From: Ferribacterium limneticum
Lineage (GTDB): Bacteria > Pseudomonadota > Gammaproteobacteria > Burkholderiales > Rhodocyclaceae
DNA length: 64,000 nucleotides
Direction: 5' to 3'
NCBI RefSeq assembly: GCF_020510625.1
Contig: NZ_CP075191.1
Coordinates: 2,912,001-2,976,000, forward strand
Below, in pieces: positions 1 to 8,540 of this stretch. The notes below the pieces were generated by a model, which was given only the letters and a program-made list of their open reading frames with translations, was not told where the DNA came from and did not search any database. The first letter of the stretch is position 1. Each line of letters begins with the position of its first letter. The position numbers were made by a program, and so were the translations under genes.

Positions 1-169
1 ACGCGGGGTCATAGACAAAGTGCTCGTCGTCATGCTCCGCCAGTACCTGAAAGTTGTCCTGGTCGGGGGCGTGAATTGCAGCCTTCATTGAGTCGTAGAC
101 CACCTTGCCCAGCTTTTTGGCGTAGGAAGGGTCAGGGTTTCTTTTGATGTCGATACGAACGAGGGGCAT
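1..169 (-). CDS. Tautomerase family protein (partial)
   Basis: The reading frame starts at an ATG (169-167) preceded by an AGGAGA ribosome binding site and runs off the left window edge. The protein begins Met-Pro-Leu-Val-Arg-Ile-Asp, which supplies the N-terminal Pro2 that acts as catalytic base in the 4-oxalocrotonate tautomerase superfamily after Met removal. About 56 residues are visible, with an Arg-rich early segment and an acidic stretch (AEHDDEHFVYD) like the longer Tautomerase_2-type members. It lies 37 bp downstream of the oxidoreductase gene on the same strand, so it is probably the third gene of that operon. The substrate cannot be inferred. Confidence 0.75.
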   Translation of the reverse strand, partial: MPLVRIDIKRNPDPSYAKKLGKVVYDSMKAAIHAPDQDNFQVLAEHDDEHFVYDPA

Positions 170-206
170 CTTTCTCTCCTTTGAATATGTGATCTGGTTG
201 CGAACT

Positions 207-1223
207 TCACCGCATCTTGATGACGACTTTTCCCCTGGAATGTCCCAGGGAAAGGTGAGCAAGCGCTTCTTTTGCCTGCTCGAATGGAAACACCTTGTCG
301 ATCACTGGCCGGATGCGTTCCGTCTCGAGGAGTTTGCCGATTTCGCCGAGTTGGGCGCCATCGGGGCGGGCAAAGAGAAATGAGTAAGCGACATCCCGCT
401 TTTTCGCCAGGCGCATGATCTTGCGGCTCATCAACCCGAAGACGAAGGTCAGGATGAAGTTGAGCCGTCGAACCCGAGCGAATGCGGCGTCCAGCGGACC
501 GACCAGGGAAACGATCGTGCCCCCTGGCTTGAGGATGCCGAGTGATTTCTCGATCGCATCGCCCCTGACCGTGCCGAGCACCGCGTCGTAGTCGCGCAGC
601 ACTTTCTCGAATGCCTGTTTCTTGTAGTCGACCACCTCGTCAGCGCCGAGGCTAAACACCAGGTCGACGTTGGCCGTACTGGTGGTCGTTCCCACCCTGG
701 CGCCCAGGTGCTTGGCCAGCTGGATCGCAAAGGTGCCAATGCCGCCGGAGCCCGCCGGGATGAATACCTTCTGGCCGGCCCGAAGATTCGCCCGCTCCTT
801 CAGCGCTTGCCACGAGGTGAGCCCGACCATCGGGATCGATGCCGCCTGCACGAAATCCAGATTGGCCGGTTTCAACGCGGCAAGGCGCTCCGGCACCACC
901 GCGAACTCGGCGATGGCGCCGGTACCCAGATCGAAGATGTTGGCAAAGATGGCATCGCCCGGCTTGAAACGGGTCACGCCACTGCCAACCTCGGTTACCA
1001 CGCCGGCCAGATCGCTGCCCAGGGTGGCCGGAAGCTGGAAATGCAGGACCGGTTTGAACATTCCCGTCACGATCATGTTGTCGACCGGATTCACGCTCGC
1101 GGCGTGGACTTCTACGAGCATTTCGTCGGCCTTCAGCGTCGGGCGTGGCACGTCGGCGAAGCCGATATCGGGCGACTTGCCATAGCGTTTGAAGGTGAGT
1201 GCTTTCATGGTTTGAGCTTTCAT
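207..1223 (-). CDS. NADP-dependent zinc-independent alcohol dehydrogenase/quinone oxidoreductase (MDR family)
   Basis: A 338-residue medium-chain dehydrogenase/reductase. The N-terminal GroES-like domain carries the family pattern EVHAASVNPVDN, and the Rossmann half has a glycine-rich nucleotide motif (AGSGGIGTFAIQLAKHLGA) near residue 155. No structural-zinc cysteine cluster is present, which points to the quinone reductase/enoyl reductase branch rather than zinc alcohol dehydrogenases. It is 29 bp downstream of the alpha/beta hydrolase and upstream of a tautomerase gene, all minus strand, and is presumably repressed with them by the divergent HxlR protein. An alternative start at Met6 exists; neither start has a clear Shine-Dalgarno. 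The substrate is unknown. Confidence 0.85.
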   Translation of the reverse strand: MKAQTMKALTFKRYGKSPDIGFADVPRPTLKADEMLVEVHAASVNPVDNMIVTGMFKPVLHFQLPATLGSDLAGVVTEVGSGVTRFKPGDAIFANIFDLGTGAIAEFAVVPERLAALKPANLDFVQAASIPMVGLTSWQALKERANLRAGQKVFIPAGSGGIGTFAIQLAKHLGARVGTTTSTANVDLVFSLGADEVVDYKKQAFEKVLRDYDAVLGTVRGDAIEKSLGILKPGGTIVSLVGPLDAAFARVRRLNFILTFVFGLMSRKIMRLAKKRDVAYSFLFARPDGAQLGEIGKLLETERIRPVIDKVFPFEQAKEALAHLSLGHSRGKVVIKMR

Positions 1224-1252
1224 CTTTGGTCTTTCGTTTTTATCTGGGCGAC

Positions 1253-2095
1253 TCAGTCGGCAAGGAAGTCCAGCACCGCCGGCACGAAGGCCCGGTAATG
1301 CTGAAAGACGCCGCCGTGTCCGGAATCCGGATAGATCGTCAGCCGGGCATTCGGCAGGCGGCGCGCCATGTCGGCCGAAAGACTGCTGGCCACCATGAGG
1401 TCGCGGTCACCGTTGGCGACGAAAACGGGTTGCTTGATGACCGACAGGTCGTCGGGCGCGCTCAGCCCGGCCGTTTTGATGGCCTGCAATTGGGCACGTC
1501 GGGCTTGCAGGGAAATGGGCTTGTCACGCCCCTCGGTGCGCTCCTTCAGCCGGGCGAAGTAGTCTTTGGCGGCCCGCTTGCCCTCCGGGGTGCGGGGGAA
1601 GAACAGGAAATTCCTCGGGTCACTCCACGTGAGCGCGGCCTTGAGGTAAGCAAGGGCGGCGACTCTGTTGATCTCGTCGATCCCGCCGCCGCCCTTGGGC
1701 CCCGTTCCGGCGAGGATCATCCGACGCACGAGATCGGGGGCCTGCAAAGCCACCATTTGGGCGACGCCACCGCCCAATGAGAAGCCGAGCAGGTCGACCT
1801 GCTTGAATCCCAAGGCCCGAATGAAGGCGATGGCATCCCGCCCCATTGCCTCGATCGTGTCCGGCACCGATCCGCCCGAGGCACCGACCCCACGATTGTC
1901 GAAGGCGATCACCCGACGCTGGGCGGCGATACCATCGATAATCCGCGGGTCCCAGTCATCGAGCACGGCCATCAGGTGGTGCAGGAGGATCACCGGCACG
2001 CCGGAATCAGGGCCGAGTTCGCGATAGGCGAAAGCCACCCCGCCAACGTCAACCGTGCGGGTCGGTACATTTTTCCACGTCATATTGCGCATCAA
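1253..2095 (-). CDS. Alpha/beta hydrolase
   Basis: A 280-residue alpha/beta-hydrolase fold protein. Visible family marks are the oxyanion segment VILLHHLM, the strand-4 segment VIAFDNRGVGASGG, the nucleophile elbow GFSLGGG (Ser), a late Asp in VANGDRDLMV and the catalytic His in PDSGHGGVFQ. It resembles proteins annotated as haloperoxidase-like or 3-oxoadipate enol-lactonase-like esterases, but that does not fix the substrate. It is the first gene of the minus-strand operon and shares a roughly 100-bp regulatory region with the divergent HxlR regulator gene. Confidence 0.85.
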   Translation of the reverse strand: MMRNMTWKNVPTRTVDVGGVAFAYRELGPDSGVPVILLHHLMAVLDDWDPRIIDGIAAQRRVIAFDNRGVGASGGSVPDTIEAMGRDAIAFIRALGFKQVDLLGFSLGGGVAQMVALQAPDLVRRMILAGTGPKGGGGIDEINRVAALAYLKAALTWSDPRNFLFFPRTPEGKRAAKDYFARLKERTEGRDKPISLQARRAQLQAIKTAGLSAPDDLSVIKQPVFVANGDRDLMVASSLSADMARRLPNARLTIYPDSGHGGVFQHYRAFVPAVLDFLAD

Positions 2096-2137
2096 TCAAA
2101 TCTCCGTGCGGGCTGGATTGCCTGTCGTCAAGGTGTT

Positions 2138-2188
2138 ACTATCGAATTGAAACGAACAATACTATCAATTCGAAAGCAAGTCACTATC
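2138..2188. promoter_or_regulatory. Probable HxlR operator in the divergent intergenic region
   Basis: Three copies of ACTATC stand at 2138-2143, 2161-2166 and 2183-2188, that is 23 and 22 bp apart (about two helical turns). Around the first two lies a perfect 9-bp inverted repeat, TCGAATTGA at 2142-2150 and TCAATTCGA at 2165-2173. The array sits just upstream of the HxlR gene and about 45-95 bp from the hydrolase start, where an autoregulator that also represses the divergent operon would bind. Operator function is inferred. Confidence 0.5.
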
Positions 2189-2196
2189 AAAACAGT

Positions 2197-2640
2197 ATGG
2201 ACGACAAAAATAGTTGTAATGAACCCTGCCCGATCGCGCGCAGCCTGGCTTTCGCCGGCGACGCGTGGAGCATATTGATCCTGCGGGATGCCCATGCCGG
2301 CCTGACGCGCTTCGACCAATTCCGGAAAAGTCTGGGCATTGCCCCGACGATCCTGACCCGCCGGCTGGCAACGCTGACCGAGGAGGGATTGCTGGAGAAA
2401 CAGCGCTACTCGGAGCATCCGCCGCGCGAGGAATATCTGCTGACTGCAGCCGGTCGCGATTTCCTGCCGGTGCTTTTCATGATCGGCGCCTGGGGACGCC
2501 AATACCGGGGCGGCGGCCAGTTGGTGCGTTTTCTGGACGCTGAAACCGGAACCGAAATCAAGGCGGTGGCCGTGGATGAAGTCACCGGCGCGAAGATCGG
2601 GACTCGCCCCATGCGCATGGTCACGCCGGATGAAAGCTGA
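2197..2640 (+). CDS. HxlR family transcriptional regulator
   Basis: A 147-residue winged-helix regulator. The N-terminus has the typical Cys-Pro (NEPCPIARSLAFAGDAWSIL), followed by LILRDAHAGLTRFDQFRKSLGIAPTILTRRL, the HxlR helix-turn-helix, and a wing segment (YSEHPPREEYLLTAAGRDFLPV). Cys10 corresponds to the redox- or aldehyde-reactive cysteine of HypR/QorR/YodB-type members; a second cysteine lies three residues before it. It is divergent from a quinone-reductase-like operon, the arrangement found for HxlR sensors of electrophiles such as quinones or aldehydes. That functional reading is inference from context. Confidence 0.88.
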   Translation: MDDKNSCNEPCPIARSLAFAGDAWSILILRDAHAGLTRFDQFRKSLGIAPTILTRRLATLTEEGLLEKQRYSEHPPREEYLLTAAGRDFLPVLFMIGAWGRQYRGGGQLVRFLDAETGTEIKAVAVDEVTGAKIGTRPMRMVTPDES

Positions 2641-2952
2641 CCAGTAATTTGACAGTCCGGATAGCTGCCGACGCTTTAGTCGATGGTGGACGCGGCTCTT
2701 GGCGCACCAAGCTGCGCCTCCGTCAGCAATCTTCTACTTTGCTGCCCCTGCTATCGAGACCTTCCAATGGCAGCCAAGGCCGGGTTACAGGAATTGACTG
2801 TCCGGCAGCCTCCAAAGCATGGCTGAACGGCCAGTGACTGCGCTCTCGGTGCATCGAATGGCGACCGCTGGCCGAAAGCAGAATAGGCAACCCTCCAAAT
2901 TCTGCTGACCCAGCAGGAGGGAACCGTTGCAGCGGTCCTCCCCTGCCCTCCC
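2641..2952. other. Non-coding gap between convergent genes
   Basis: Roughly 310 bp between the end of the HxlR gene and the end of the peptidase-like gene. No open frame with codon bias or ribosome binding site is visible, and no insertion-sequence ends or clear terminator were found. It looks like decayed intergenic sequence. Confidence 0.4.
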
Positions 2953-3912
2953 TCAGCCGACCGTTTCAACACACGCCGCGACCCAGCCCAGGGCCTTGAT
3001 ACAGGCTCGGGCGATCTGCGGGGCCAGCACGTCATGGCCGGCGTTGGCGACGGGGAACCAGGTTGCTTCGGGCCAGGCGCGATGCAGTGCGCCGGCGGCG
3101 TGGGTTGGATAGAGCGGGTCGGCTACGCCTTGCACGATGGCGGCCGGCAAGTGGCGCAGATGTTCGACGCCGGCCAGCAATTGGCCGGGTGCGATGAAGC
3201 AGTCATGCTGCAGGTAGTGCAATTGCAGGCGCGCGGTGGCCAGCGCGATGTCGTGATCAGGCCAGACCAGTAATGGCGCCTTGTTGTGCAGGGCTCGCCC
3301 GTAGTTCAGCCAGGCGCGACTGGCGTTCTCCGCAGCCGCTGGGTTATCGCCGAGAATTCGTCGGGCGTAGGCGGCCAGCAGGTTTTCGTGCTCGCCAGCG
3401 GGGATGGCATCGGCGAATTGCTGCCACGCCGCCGCCTGGCCTGGCGGCGCTGCCTGAACCACCGCTTCGACCTCCTGGCGCGAACCGAGGAAGATGCCGC
3501 AAAGCACCAGCCCGAAGATGCGTTCGGTAAACAGTTGGGCATAGGCCAGGGCGAGCAGGCTGCCCCAGCCGCCGCCAAAAACGATCCAGTTCGAAATCCC
3601 CAGGGCATCGCGCACATGTTCGAGGTCGACCACCAGATCGGGGGTGGTATTGGCGCCCAGTTCGCCGCTCGGCAGGCTGCGGCCGGCACCGCGCTGGTCG
3701 ATGCTGATCACACGAAAACGCTCGGGATCGAACAGGCGACGGTGATCAGGCTGGCAGCCATGACCCGGCCCGTCATGCAGGAACAGGACAGGCAAGCCAT
3801 CAATGGGGCCGCACTCCTCGACATGCAGGATATGCCCGTCACCAACGGCCATTTGCCGGGCGCAGCGCGGCCGGCAGGCGGGAAACAAGGGATCACTGGC
3901 GGCGTGGTGCAT
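2953..3912 (-). CDS. Proline iminopeptidase-like alpha/beta hydrolase lacking the catalytic serine
   Basis: A 319-residue homologue of prolyl aminopeptidase (peptidase family S33). It keeps the family scaffold: HDGPGHGCQ near the oxyanion hole (the usual motif is HGGPG), DQRGAGRS, the LALAYA helix after the elbow, a late Asp in GVADPLYP and a His in NAGHD. At the nucleophile elbow the protein reads VFGGGWGSLLAL where the family has GGSWGS, so residue 115 is Gly (GGC) instead of Ser. The Gly to Asp change in HGGPG is a second departure. Either this is a pseudoenzyme with a binding role or a single AGC to GGC change. The gene stands alone on the minus strand. Confidence 0.75.
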   Translation of the reverse strand: MHHAASDPLFPACRPRCARQMAVGDGHILHVEECGPIDGLPVLFLHDGPGHGCQPDHRRLFDPERFRVISIDQRGAGRSLPSGELGANTTPDLVVDLEHVRDALGISNWIVFGGGWGSLLALAYAQLFTERIFGLVLCGIFLGSRQEVEAVVQAAPPGQAAAWQQFADAIPAGEHENLLAAYARRILGDNPAAAENASRAWLNYGRALHNKAPLLVWPDHDIALATARLQLHYLQHDCFIAPGQLLAGVEHLRHLPAAIVQGVADPLYPTHAAGALHRAWPEATWFPVANAGHDVLAPQIARACIKALGWVAACVETVG

Positions 3913-4066
3913 GCTATGAGGTGCTCAATAAAACGGATGCATTTGTCCCTGTGGCAAGGCGAAAACCACAGCGATACCCAGTGGTATCACGAGGATTTGC
4001 AACGCCGCCACGGGGGCAAAGGCACAGTTTCATGTGCCGAATAGCGTGCATCACTCCACTTGACAC

Positions 4067-4714
4067 TCAGGCCTCGAGCAGGCCGTTGCGGACCGCGACC
4101 AGCGTCAGCTCGGCGGCGTTCTGCGCATTGAGCTTCTGCTTGATGTGATAAAGGTGCGTCCCGACCGTGCTCGGGCTGAGGCAGAAATCCTCGGCCACTT
4201 CGTTGACGCTGCGGCCGCCGGCCAGTTTGAGAAACACTGCCAGCTCCTTCTCGGTCAGCGTTTCGACCGGATTGGCCGTGCCGGAAAGCTGGGAAAGCGC
4301 CACGGCCTGCGCCAGTTCGGGATCGATGTAACGCTGATCAGCCGCGACCTGGCCGACGGCGCGCAGGAATTCCTCCGGCGCCGCCCGTTTGCACAGATAG
4401 CCACGCGCCCCAAGACGCAGGGCGCGGACCGGCACGATATTGTCGTTGTGCGCCGAGAGCATCAGCACCCTCGCCTTGGCCTCCCACACCATCAGGCGTT
4501 CGAGCGCCGCCAGGCCGCCGATGCCGGGCATCGAAACGTCCATCACCACGACATCCGGATTGGTTTCAGCGTACAGGCGAACCGCGCTTTCGCCATTCTC
4601 GGCCTCGCCCACCACCGTTGCGCCGGCCCCTTCGAGCAGCAGGCGAAAACCGAGGCGAACCACCGCGTGGTCGTCAGCGAGCAGGATGCGCTTGCCTTGC
4701 AGAGACTTGTTCAT
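4067..4714 (-). CDS. LuxR/NarL-type response regulator
   Basis: A 215-residue NarL/FixJ regulator. The receiver domain (residues about 8-125) has the acidic pair in LLADDHAVVRLGFR, the phospho-acceptor Asp in DVVVMDVSMPGIGG and the conserved Lys in GYLCKRAAPEEF. The C-terminal LuxR HTH reads LTEKELAVFLKLAGGRSVNEVAEDF and continues to STVGTHLYHIKQKL. The start is fixed by AGGAGG 7 bp upstream and by a 4-bp ATGA overlap with the kinase gene before it. It is the last gene of the six-gene quinoprotein accessory operon. A role in controlling alcohol-oxidation genes is inferred from context; similar regulators are AgmR/ExaE/PedR. Confidence 0.88.
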   Translation of the reverse strand: MNKSLQGKRILLADDHAVVRLGFRLLLEGAGATVVGEAENGESAVRLYAETNPDVVVMDVSMPGIGGLAALERLMVWEAKARVLMLSAHNDNIVPVRALRLGARGYLCKRAAPEEFLRAVGQVAADQRYIDPELAQAVALSQLSGTANPVETLTEKELAVFLKLAGGRSVNEVAEDFCLSPSTVGTHLYHIKQKLNAQNAAELTLVAVRNGLLEA

Positions 4715-6237
4715 GCGAATTCCTCCTGGAGGTGATGGAAGTGCACATCCGGCAAGCGGACGTCAATACAGAAACCCTGGCCGGCCCGACTGGAAAATTG
4801 GAGCTGGCCACCCAGTGCGGCGATGCGTTCGCCCATGCCGGTCAGCCCCAGACCACAGCCGGCCTGGGCCGAGGGCTTTTCTCCCCGGCCACGGCCGTTG
4901 TCGGCCAGCGACAGATGCAACCAACCGGCCGCGCGTTCAAGAGCAAACTCGACCCGGCTGGCCCCGGCATGGCGGAGGACATTGGTCAGCCCCTCCTGGA
5001 CGCAGCGCAAAACGGCACAGGCCAGATCGTCGGCCACCGGCGCTTCGCCAATCGCCACCCGGCTGAGCAGTTCGATCTCGGGATGCTGCAGGCGCCAGTT
5101 GCCAAGGTGATGATCGAGCGCCACCACCAGCGAATCACCCACTGAGGGCCGCAGGCGATGCAGGATATTGCGCACGCCGTCCTGCATCTCGCCGGTCACC
5201 GCGACGATGCTCTGCGCCGGAATATGCAGCGATGGCTCATCCGGCGTGCGCTGGACAATCGCCCCGGCCAGCGCGCGAACAGCGGTGATGCCCTGGGCCA
5301 GTTCGTCGTGCAGCTCACGGGCGATCACCTGCCGCTCAGCCTGCAGACCAGCCTGCATCCGTTCGGCGACTTCGCGCTCGGTATCGAGCCTGACGTTTTC
5401 ATCGACGGCCGCACGCAGGCGGTCGGCCATGCCATTGAAGGCATGGGAGATGCGGCCCAGTTCCGGCGTGGCAAATTGCGGCAGGCGCGTGTCGAAACGC
5501 CCGTGTCCCATGCGATCAAGCGCCTGCATGATCTGGTCAAGCGGGCGCAAGGCACGGGCCAGGGCGCCGCAGGCGGCGGCATACAGGGCAAGCAGCAAGA
5601 GCAGCGCCCAGCCGGCCAGCGCCAGCAATTCGTCCCAGGCATCAAGGACGGCGCGCGAGGCATCGGGGTGCAGGCTGAGCCGGAAATTGTCGATGCTGAA
5701 ACTGCGGGTCGGCAGATCGGCCGCCAGCAGGCTGGCAAACCAGACCGGTGCCTGACGCCCGGCCTTGTAGGTCGGCGGTGGCGAGACATGGCGCAACTCG
5801 CCGGCGCCATCGTGGATCTGCAGCACGTTGGCGCGCACCCGGCCGATGGCCGTGGCCACGCCAAGCAGCCGCTCGCCTCGCTGGGCTGCCGGCAGGTTGT
5901 GCAGGTCGCCGATGACGACTTTCAGCCATTGCTCCGAAACCCGGGTGGCCGCCTCGACCTCTTCGTGGATCGCGTTGCGTGTGCCGTGCAGCCAAAGCGC
6001 CCCAAGCACCAGCAACAGGCTGGCGGCCAGCCCGGTCAGCACCAGGCCAACGCGGGTCCGTAGGTTGATTTTTTTAGCCCCTCCCCCTTCAAGGGGGAGG
6101 CTGGGAGGGGGATAGGTGTGGGAAACAAAGGCCTGCTGCGAGGATTTTGACCCATCCCCACCCCGGCCCTCCCCTTGACGGGGAGGGAGGCTCACCGCCG
6201 GGGCGACCGGAAGAAATGGCCAGGAAAGATGTTTCAT
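4711..6237 (-). CDS. NarX/LytS-like sensor histidine kinase with repeat-derived N-terminus
   Basis: A 508-residue membrane kinase. After residue 55 comes a transmembrane helix (VGLVLTGLAASLLLVLGALW), a periplasmic segment of about 110 residues, a second helix (LLALAGWALLLLLALYAAA), a HAMP linker, the HisKA_3 box RELHDELAQGITAVRALAGA and an HATPase domain (VQEGLTNVLRHAGAS, LADNGRGRG, GLTGMGERIAALGG). The chosen start overlaps the receptor stop by ATGA, but residues 15-54 are encoded by a palindromic repeat (6075-6196), giving a Pro/Gly-rich cytoplasmic tail unrelated to kinases. Its partner is the overlapping response regulator. The signal is unknown; the operon suggests something linked to alcohol oxidation or its metal cofactor. 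Confidence 0.85.
   Translation of the reverse strand: MKHLSWPFLPVAPAVSLPPRQGEGRGGDGSKSSQQAFVSHTYPPPSLPLEGGGAKKINLRTRVGLVLTGLAASLLLVLGALWLHGTRNAIHEEVEAATRVSEQWLKVVIGDLHNLPAAQRGERLLGVATAIGRVRANVLQIHDGAGELRHVSPPPTYKAGRQAPVWFASLLAADLPTRSFSIDNFRLSLHPDASRAVLDAWDELLALAGWALLLLLALYAAACGALARALRPLDQIMQALDRMGHGRFDTRLPQFATPELGRISHAFNGMADRLRAAVDENVRLDTEREVAERMQAGLQAERQVIARELHDELAQGITAVRALAGAIVQRTPDEPSLHIPAQSIVAVTGEMQDGVRNILHRLRPSVGDSLVVALDHHLGNWRLQHPEIELLSRVAIGEAPVADDLACAVLRCVQEGLTNVLRHAGASRVEFALERAAGWLHLSLADNGRGRGEKPSAQAGCGLGLTGMGERIAALGGQLQFSSRAGQGFCIDVRLPDVHFHHLQEEFA
6075..6196. repeat. G/C-block palindromic repeat, family B, copy 1 (in frame)
   Basis: Two hairpins head to head. The left is CCCTCCCCCTTCAAGGGGGA and flanks; the right is CCCTCCCCTTGACGGGGAGGG. 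A spacer of about 45 bp separates them, and the outer edges carry matching GGGATAGG/CCCATCCCC segments. A related composite stands at 63528-63633. The element lies inside the kinase coding sequence without breaking the frame and encodes a Pro/Gly-rich segment. Confidence 0.8.
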
Positions 6238-8540
6238 TTGCCGCCAAACACGTAGCGCACGCCGAGCCAGGCCGCGCGCGGCGCGCCGGGAGCGACGAAG
6301 GTCTGGCGACGCCAGTCGTCCGGATCGGCCTGGAAGCTGCCGCCGACGAAGGGGCTTTCGGCCAGTGCAGCGGCCGTGGCGTACTTGCGGTCGAAGACGT
6401 TGTTGATCTTGGCGAAGACCTGCCAGCCGCCGCCCAGCTTGGCTTCGGCATTGAGGTTGAGGATGGCGTAGCCGCCGATCTTGCCCGGGCCGTCGAAGGT
6501 GCGCGTGTTGCCCAGCGCGTCGGTGGTGGTGCCGCTCTGGTGCTGGTTGTTCTCGTTGCCGCGAGCGTACTGGCTGGAGAAAGCCTGGACGTCGCCGCCG
6601 ACACGCAGCCAGCCGGTGGCGCGCCAGGCCAGGCCGAGCTTGGCGCTGTGCTCGGGCAGGCCGGGCAGGCGGTTACCCTTTTTGACGAAAATCTCGTCGT
6701 CCTGGCCGCCGCCGGTGCATTCGGCCGCCGTGCCGCGCGTGCTGTTGTTTTCGGCCAGCAGGCAGGCATCGGAACGGAAGGTGGCGTGCAGCCAGTTGTA
6801 GCTGGCAAACCAGTCGATGCTGCTCAGCTTGCCGTTGAGGCCGAGTTCCAGGCCCTGGCGCTGCGTCTTGCCGAAGTTGGTGAAATAACCGGCGCTGGTC
6901 GAGGTGCCGACGAACAGGATGTCGTCGGTGTTCAAGGTGCGATAGACCCCGGCGTTCCACTGGGTATTGCCGGCCAGGGTGCCGCGCAGACCGGCCTCCA
7001 AGGTGCGCGATACCACCTGCTTCAGATAGGGGTCGGCAGCCATCGAGTTAGGCAGGGTGCACGGGTTGGCCGGGTCGGCGCAGCCGAGTTCGATCGGCGT
7101 CGGGATGCGGTTGCCCTGGCTGAAACCGGCGTAGGCGTTGAGCGCCGGCAGCACTTGCCAACTCAGGCCGAGGGCAGGATTCAGCTTGCGATAGCTGTGG
7201 TCGCCATCGAGGTTCGGCGCCGTCAGCGTCAATTCATCGTGCGTCGTCACCCGGCTCATGTTGTAGCGGGCCGAGGCGGTCAGGTGCAGGGCCGGGGTAA
7301 TCGACCAGGTATCGGTGGCGAACAGGCTGGCCGTGCGTGTGGTGCCCCACAGGCGGTTTTCTTCTTCAAGATCGAGCAGGTTGTCGATGCTGCGCGAGTC
7401 GGTCAGCGAGCCGAGCTGCTGGGTCTGCACGAAGCGCATGCGGGCCTGGTCCCAGGAAGCGCCGACAGCGAGCTGGTGGGCCTGGGTGGTCAGGTTCCAC
7501 TGCACGGCGGCGCCGGTGCCTAGCTGCCGGGTCTGCGTCCGGTTGTGGGCGCCGTTCGGGGTATTCGGATCGGTGGCCCAGTCGTCTTCGTAATCGTCGT
7601 TCATGTCGCCGTTCAGCGTGCGGGTGCGCGTCTTGCGGACATAGACGCTACCGCTCAGGCTTTGGCTGTCGCCCAGCCACAGCTTGCCGTTGAGGGCGAG
7701 CTGGGTCAGGTCGTTACGCGTTTCGTCGGGGCGGGTGAAGATCGCTTCGCGGCGCTCGCTGAACATCGATTGCGGCAGCAGCCCGTTGCCGATCAGTTTG
7801 GTGCGGGCCTGGGTCAGCGTCAGGTCGGCCTCGCCGGCGCTGTTGCGGAAGGACAGCTTGCCGAAGAACTGCTTGACGTCGGACGGCGAATAGTCGCGCC
7901 AGCCATCCTCGCGGAACCAGTCGCCGGCCACGTACCAGCCGAGCGTGCCGTTGTTGCCGCCGTATTCCAGCTCGGTGTTGCTGCGCCCGAAGCTGCCGCC
8001 GGACAGTTCGAGCTTGCCGCCCGGATGCGAAAAGCCGCTCTTGGTGCGGATGGCCAGTGCACCGCCCAGCGTATTGAGGCCGAAGGCCGGGTTGGAGCCG
8101 GGGATCAGGTCGATGCCGGCAATGGCCGAATGGGGGATCAGATCCCAATTCACCGTATCGCCGAAGGGCTCGTTCACCCGCACGCCATCGACGTAGATCG
8201 ACAGGCCCTGCGCCGTGCCGAGCAGCGGCGAGGCGGTGAAGCCGCGGTAGTTGAGGTCGGCCTGGTACGGATTGCCCTGGGTTTCATTGACCGTGACGGC
8301 CGGCGCCTGGCGCAGCAACTGTTCGGCGATGTTCAGGCTCTCAATTTCTTCCAGGCGCTGGTCGTCGAGCGACACGACGTTGGCCGGCAGGTGCAGGCGC
8401 GGCACGCCAACGCCGGCCAGCGGCGTGGTGCCGACCACTTCGACGGTGGCGGTGGTGACGATGGGCTCGGCATGGGCCGGTGCGAAAGCAGCGGCGAGTG
8501 CGACGGCCAGCAGGGTGCGTTTGGGGCTTTGTCTCTTCAT
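6234..8540 (-). CDS. TonB-dependent outer-membrane receptor
   Basis: A 768-residue receptor with a signal peptide (LLAVALAAAFAPAHA). The plug domain includes ATVEVVGTTPL (TonB-box region), NYRGFTASPLLGTAQGLSIY and DGVRVNEPFGDTVNWD, followed by a long beta-barrel ending in WLGVRYVFGGK. It is translated from an ATGA overlap with the tonB gene and is part of the quinoprotein accessory operon, so its cargo may be something the dehydrogenases need. Lanthanide chelates are one possibility (compare LutH in methylotrophs), PQQ another. The barrel gives no ligand motif that I can read, so the cargo is inference from neighbours. Confidence 0.88.
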   Translation of the reverse strand: MKRQSPKRTLLAVALAAAFAPAHAEPIVTTATVEVVGTTPLAGVGVPRLHLPANVVSLDDQRLEEIESLNIAEQLLRQAPAVTVNETQGNPYQADLNYRGFTASPLLGTAQGLSIYVDGVRVNEPFGDTVNWDLIPHSAIAGIDLIPGSNPAFGLNTLGGALAIRTKSGFSHPGGKLELSGGSFGRSNTELEYGGNNGTLGWYVAGDWFREDGWRDYSPSDVKQFFGKLSFRNSAGEADLTLTQARTKLIGNGLLPQSMFSERREAIFTRPDETRNDLTQLALNGKLWLGDSQSLSGSVYVRKTRTRTLNGDMNDDYEDDWATDPNTPNGAHNRTQTRQLGTGAAVQWNLTTQAHQLAVGASWDQARMRFVQTQQLGSLTDSRSIDNLLDLEEENRLWGTTRTASLFATDTWSITPALHLTASARYNMSRVTTHDELTLTAPNLDGDHSYRKLNPALGLSWQVLPALNAYAGFSQGNRIPTPIELGCADPANPCTLPNSMAADPYLKQVVSRTLEAGLRGTLAGNTQWNAGVYRTLNTDDILFVGTSTSAGYFTNFGKTQRQGLELGLNGKLSSIDWFASYNWLHATFRSDACLLAENNSTRGTAAECTGGGQDDEIFVKKGNRLPGLPEHSAKLGLAWRATGWLRVGGDVQAFSSQYARGNENNQHQSGTTTDALGNTRTFDGPGKIGGYAILNLNAEAKLGGGWQVFAKINNVFDRKYATAAALAESPFVGGSFQADPDDWRRQTFVAPGAPRAAWLGVRYVFGGK

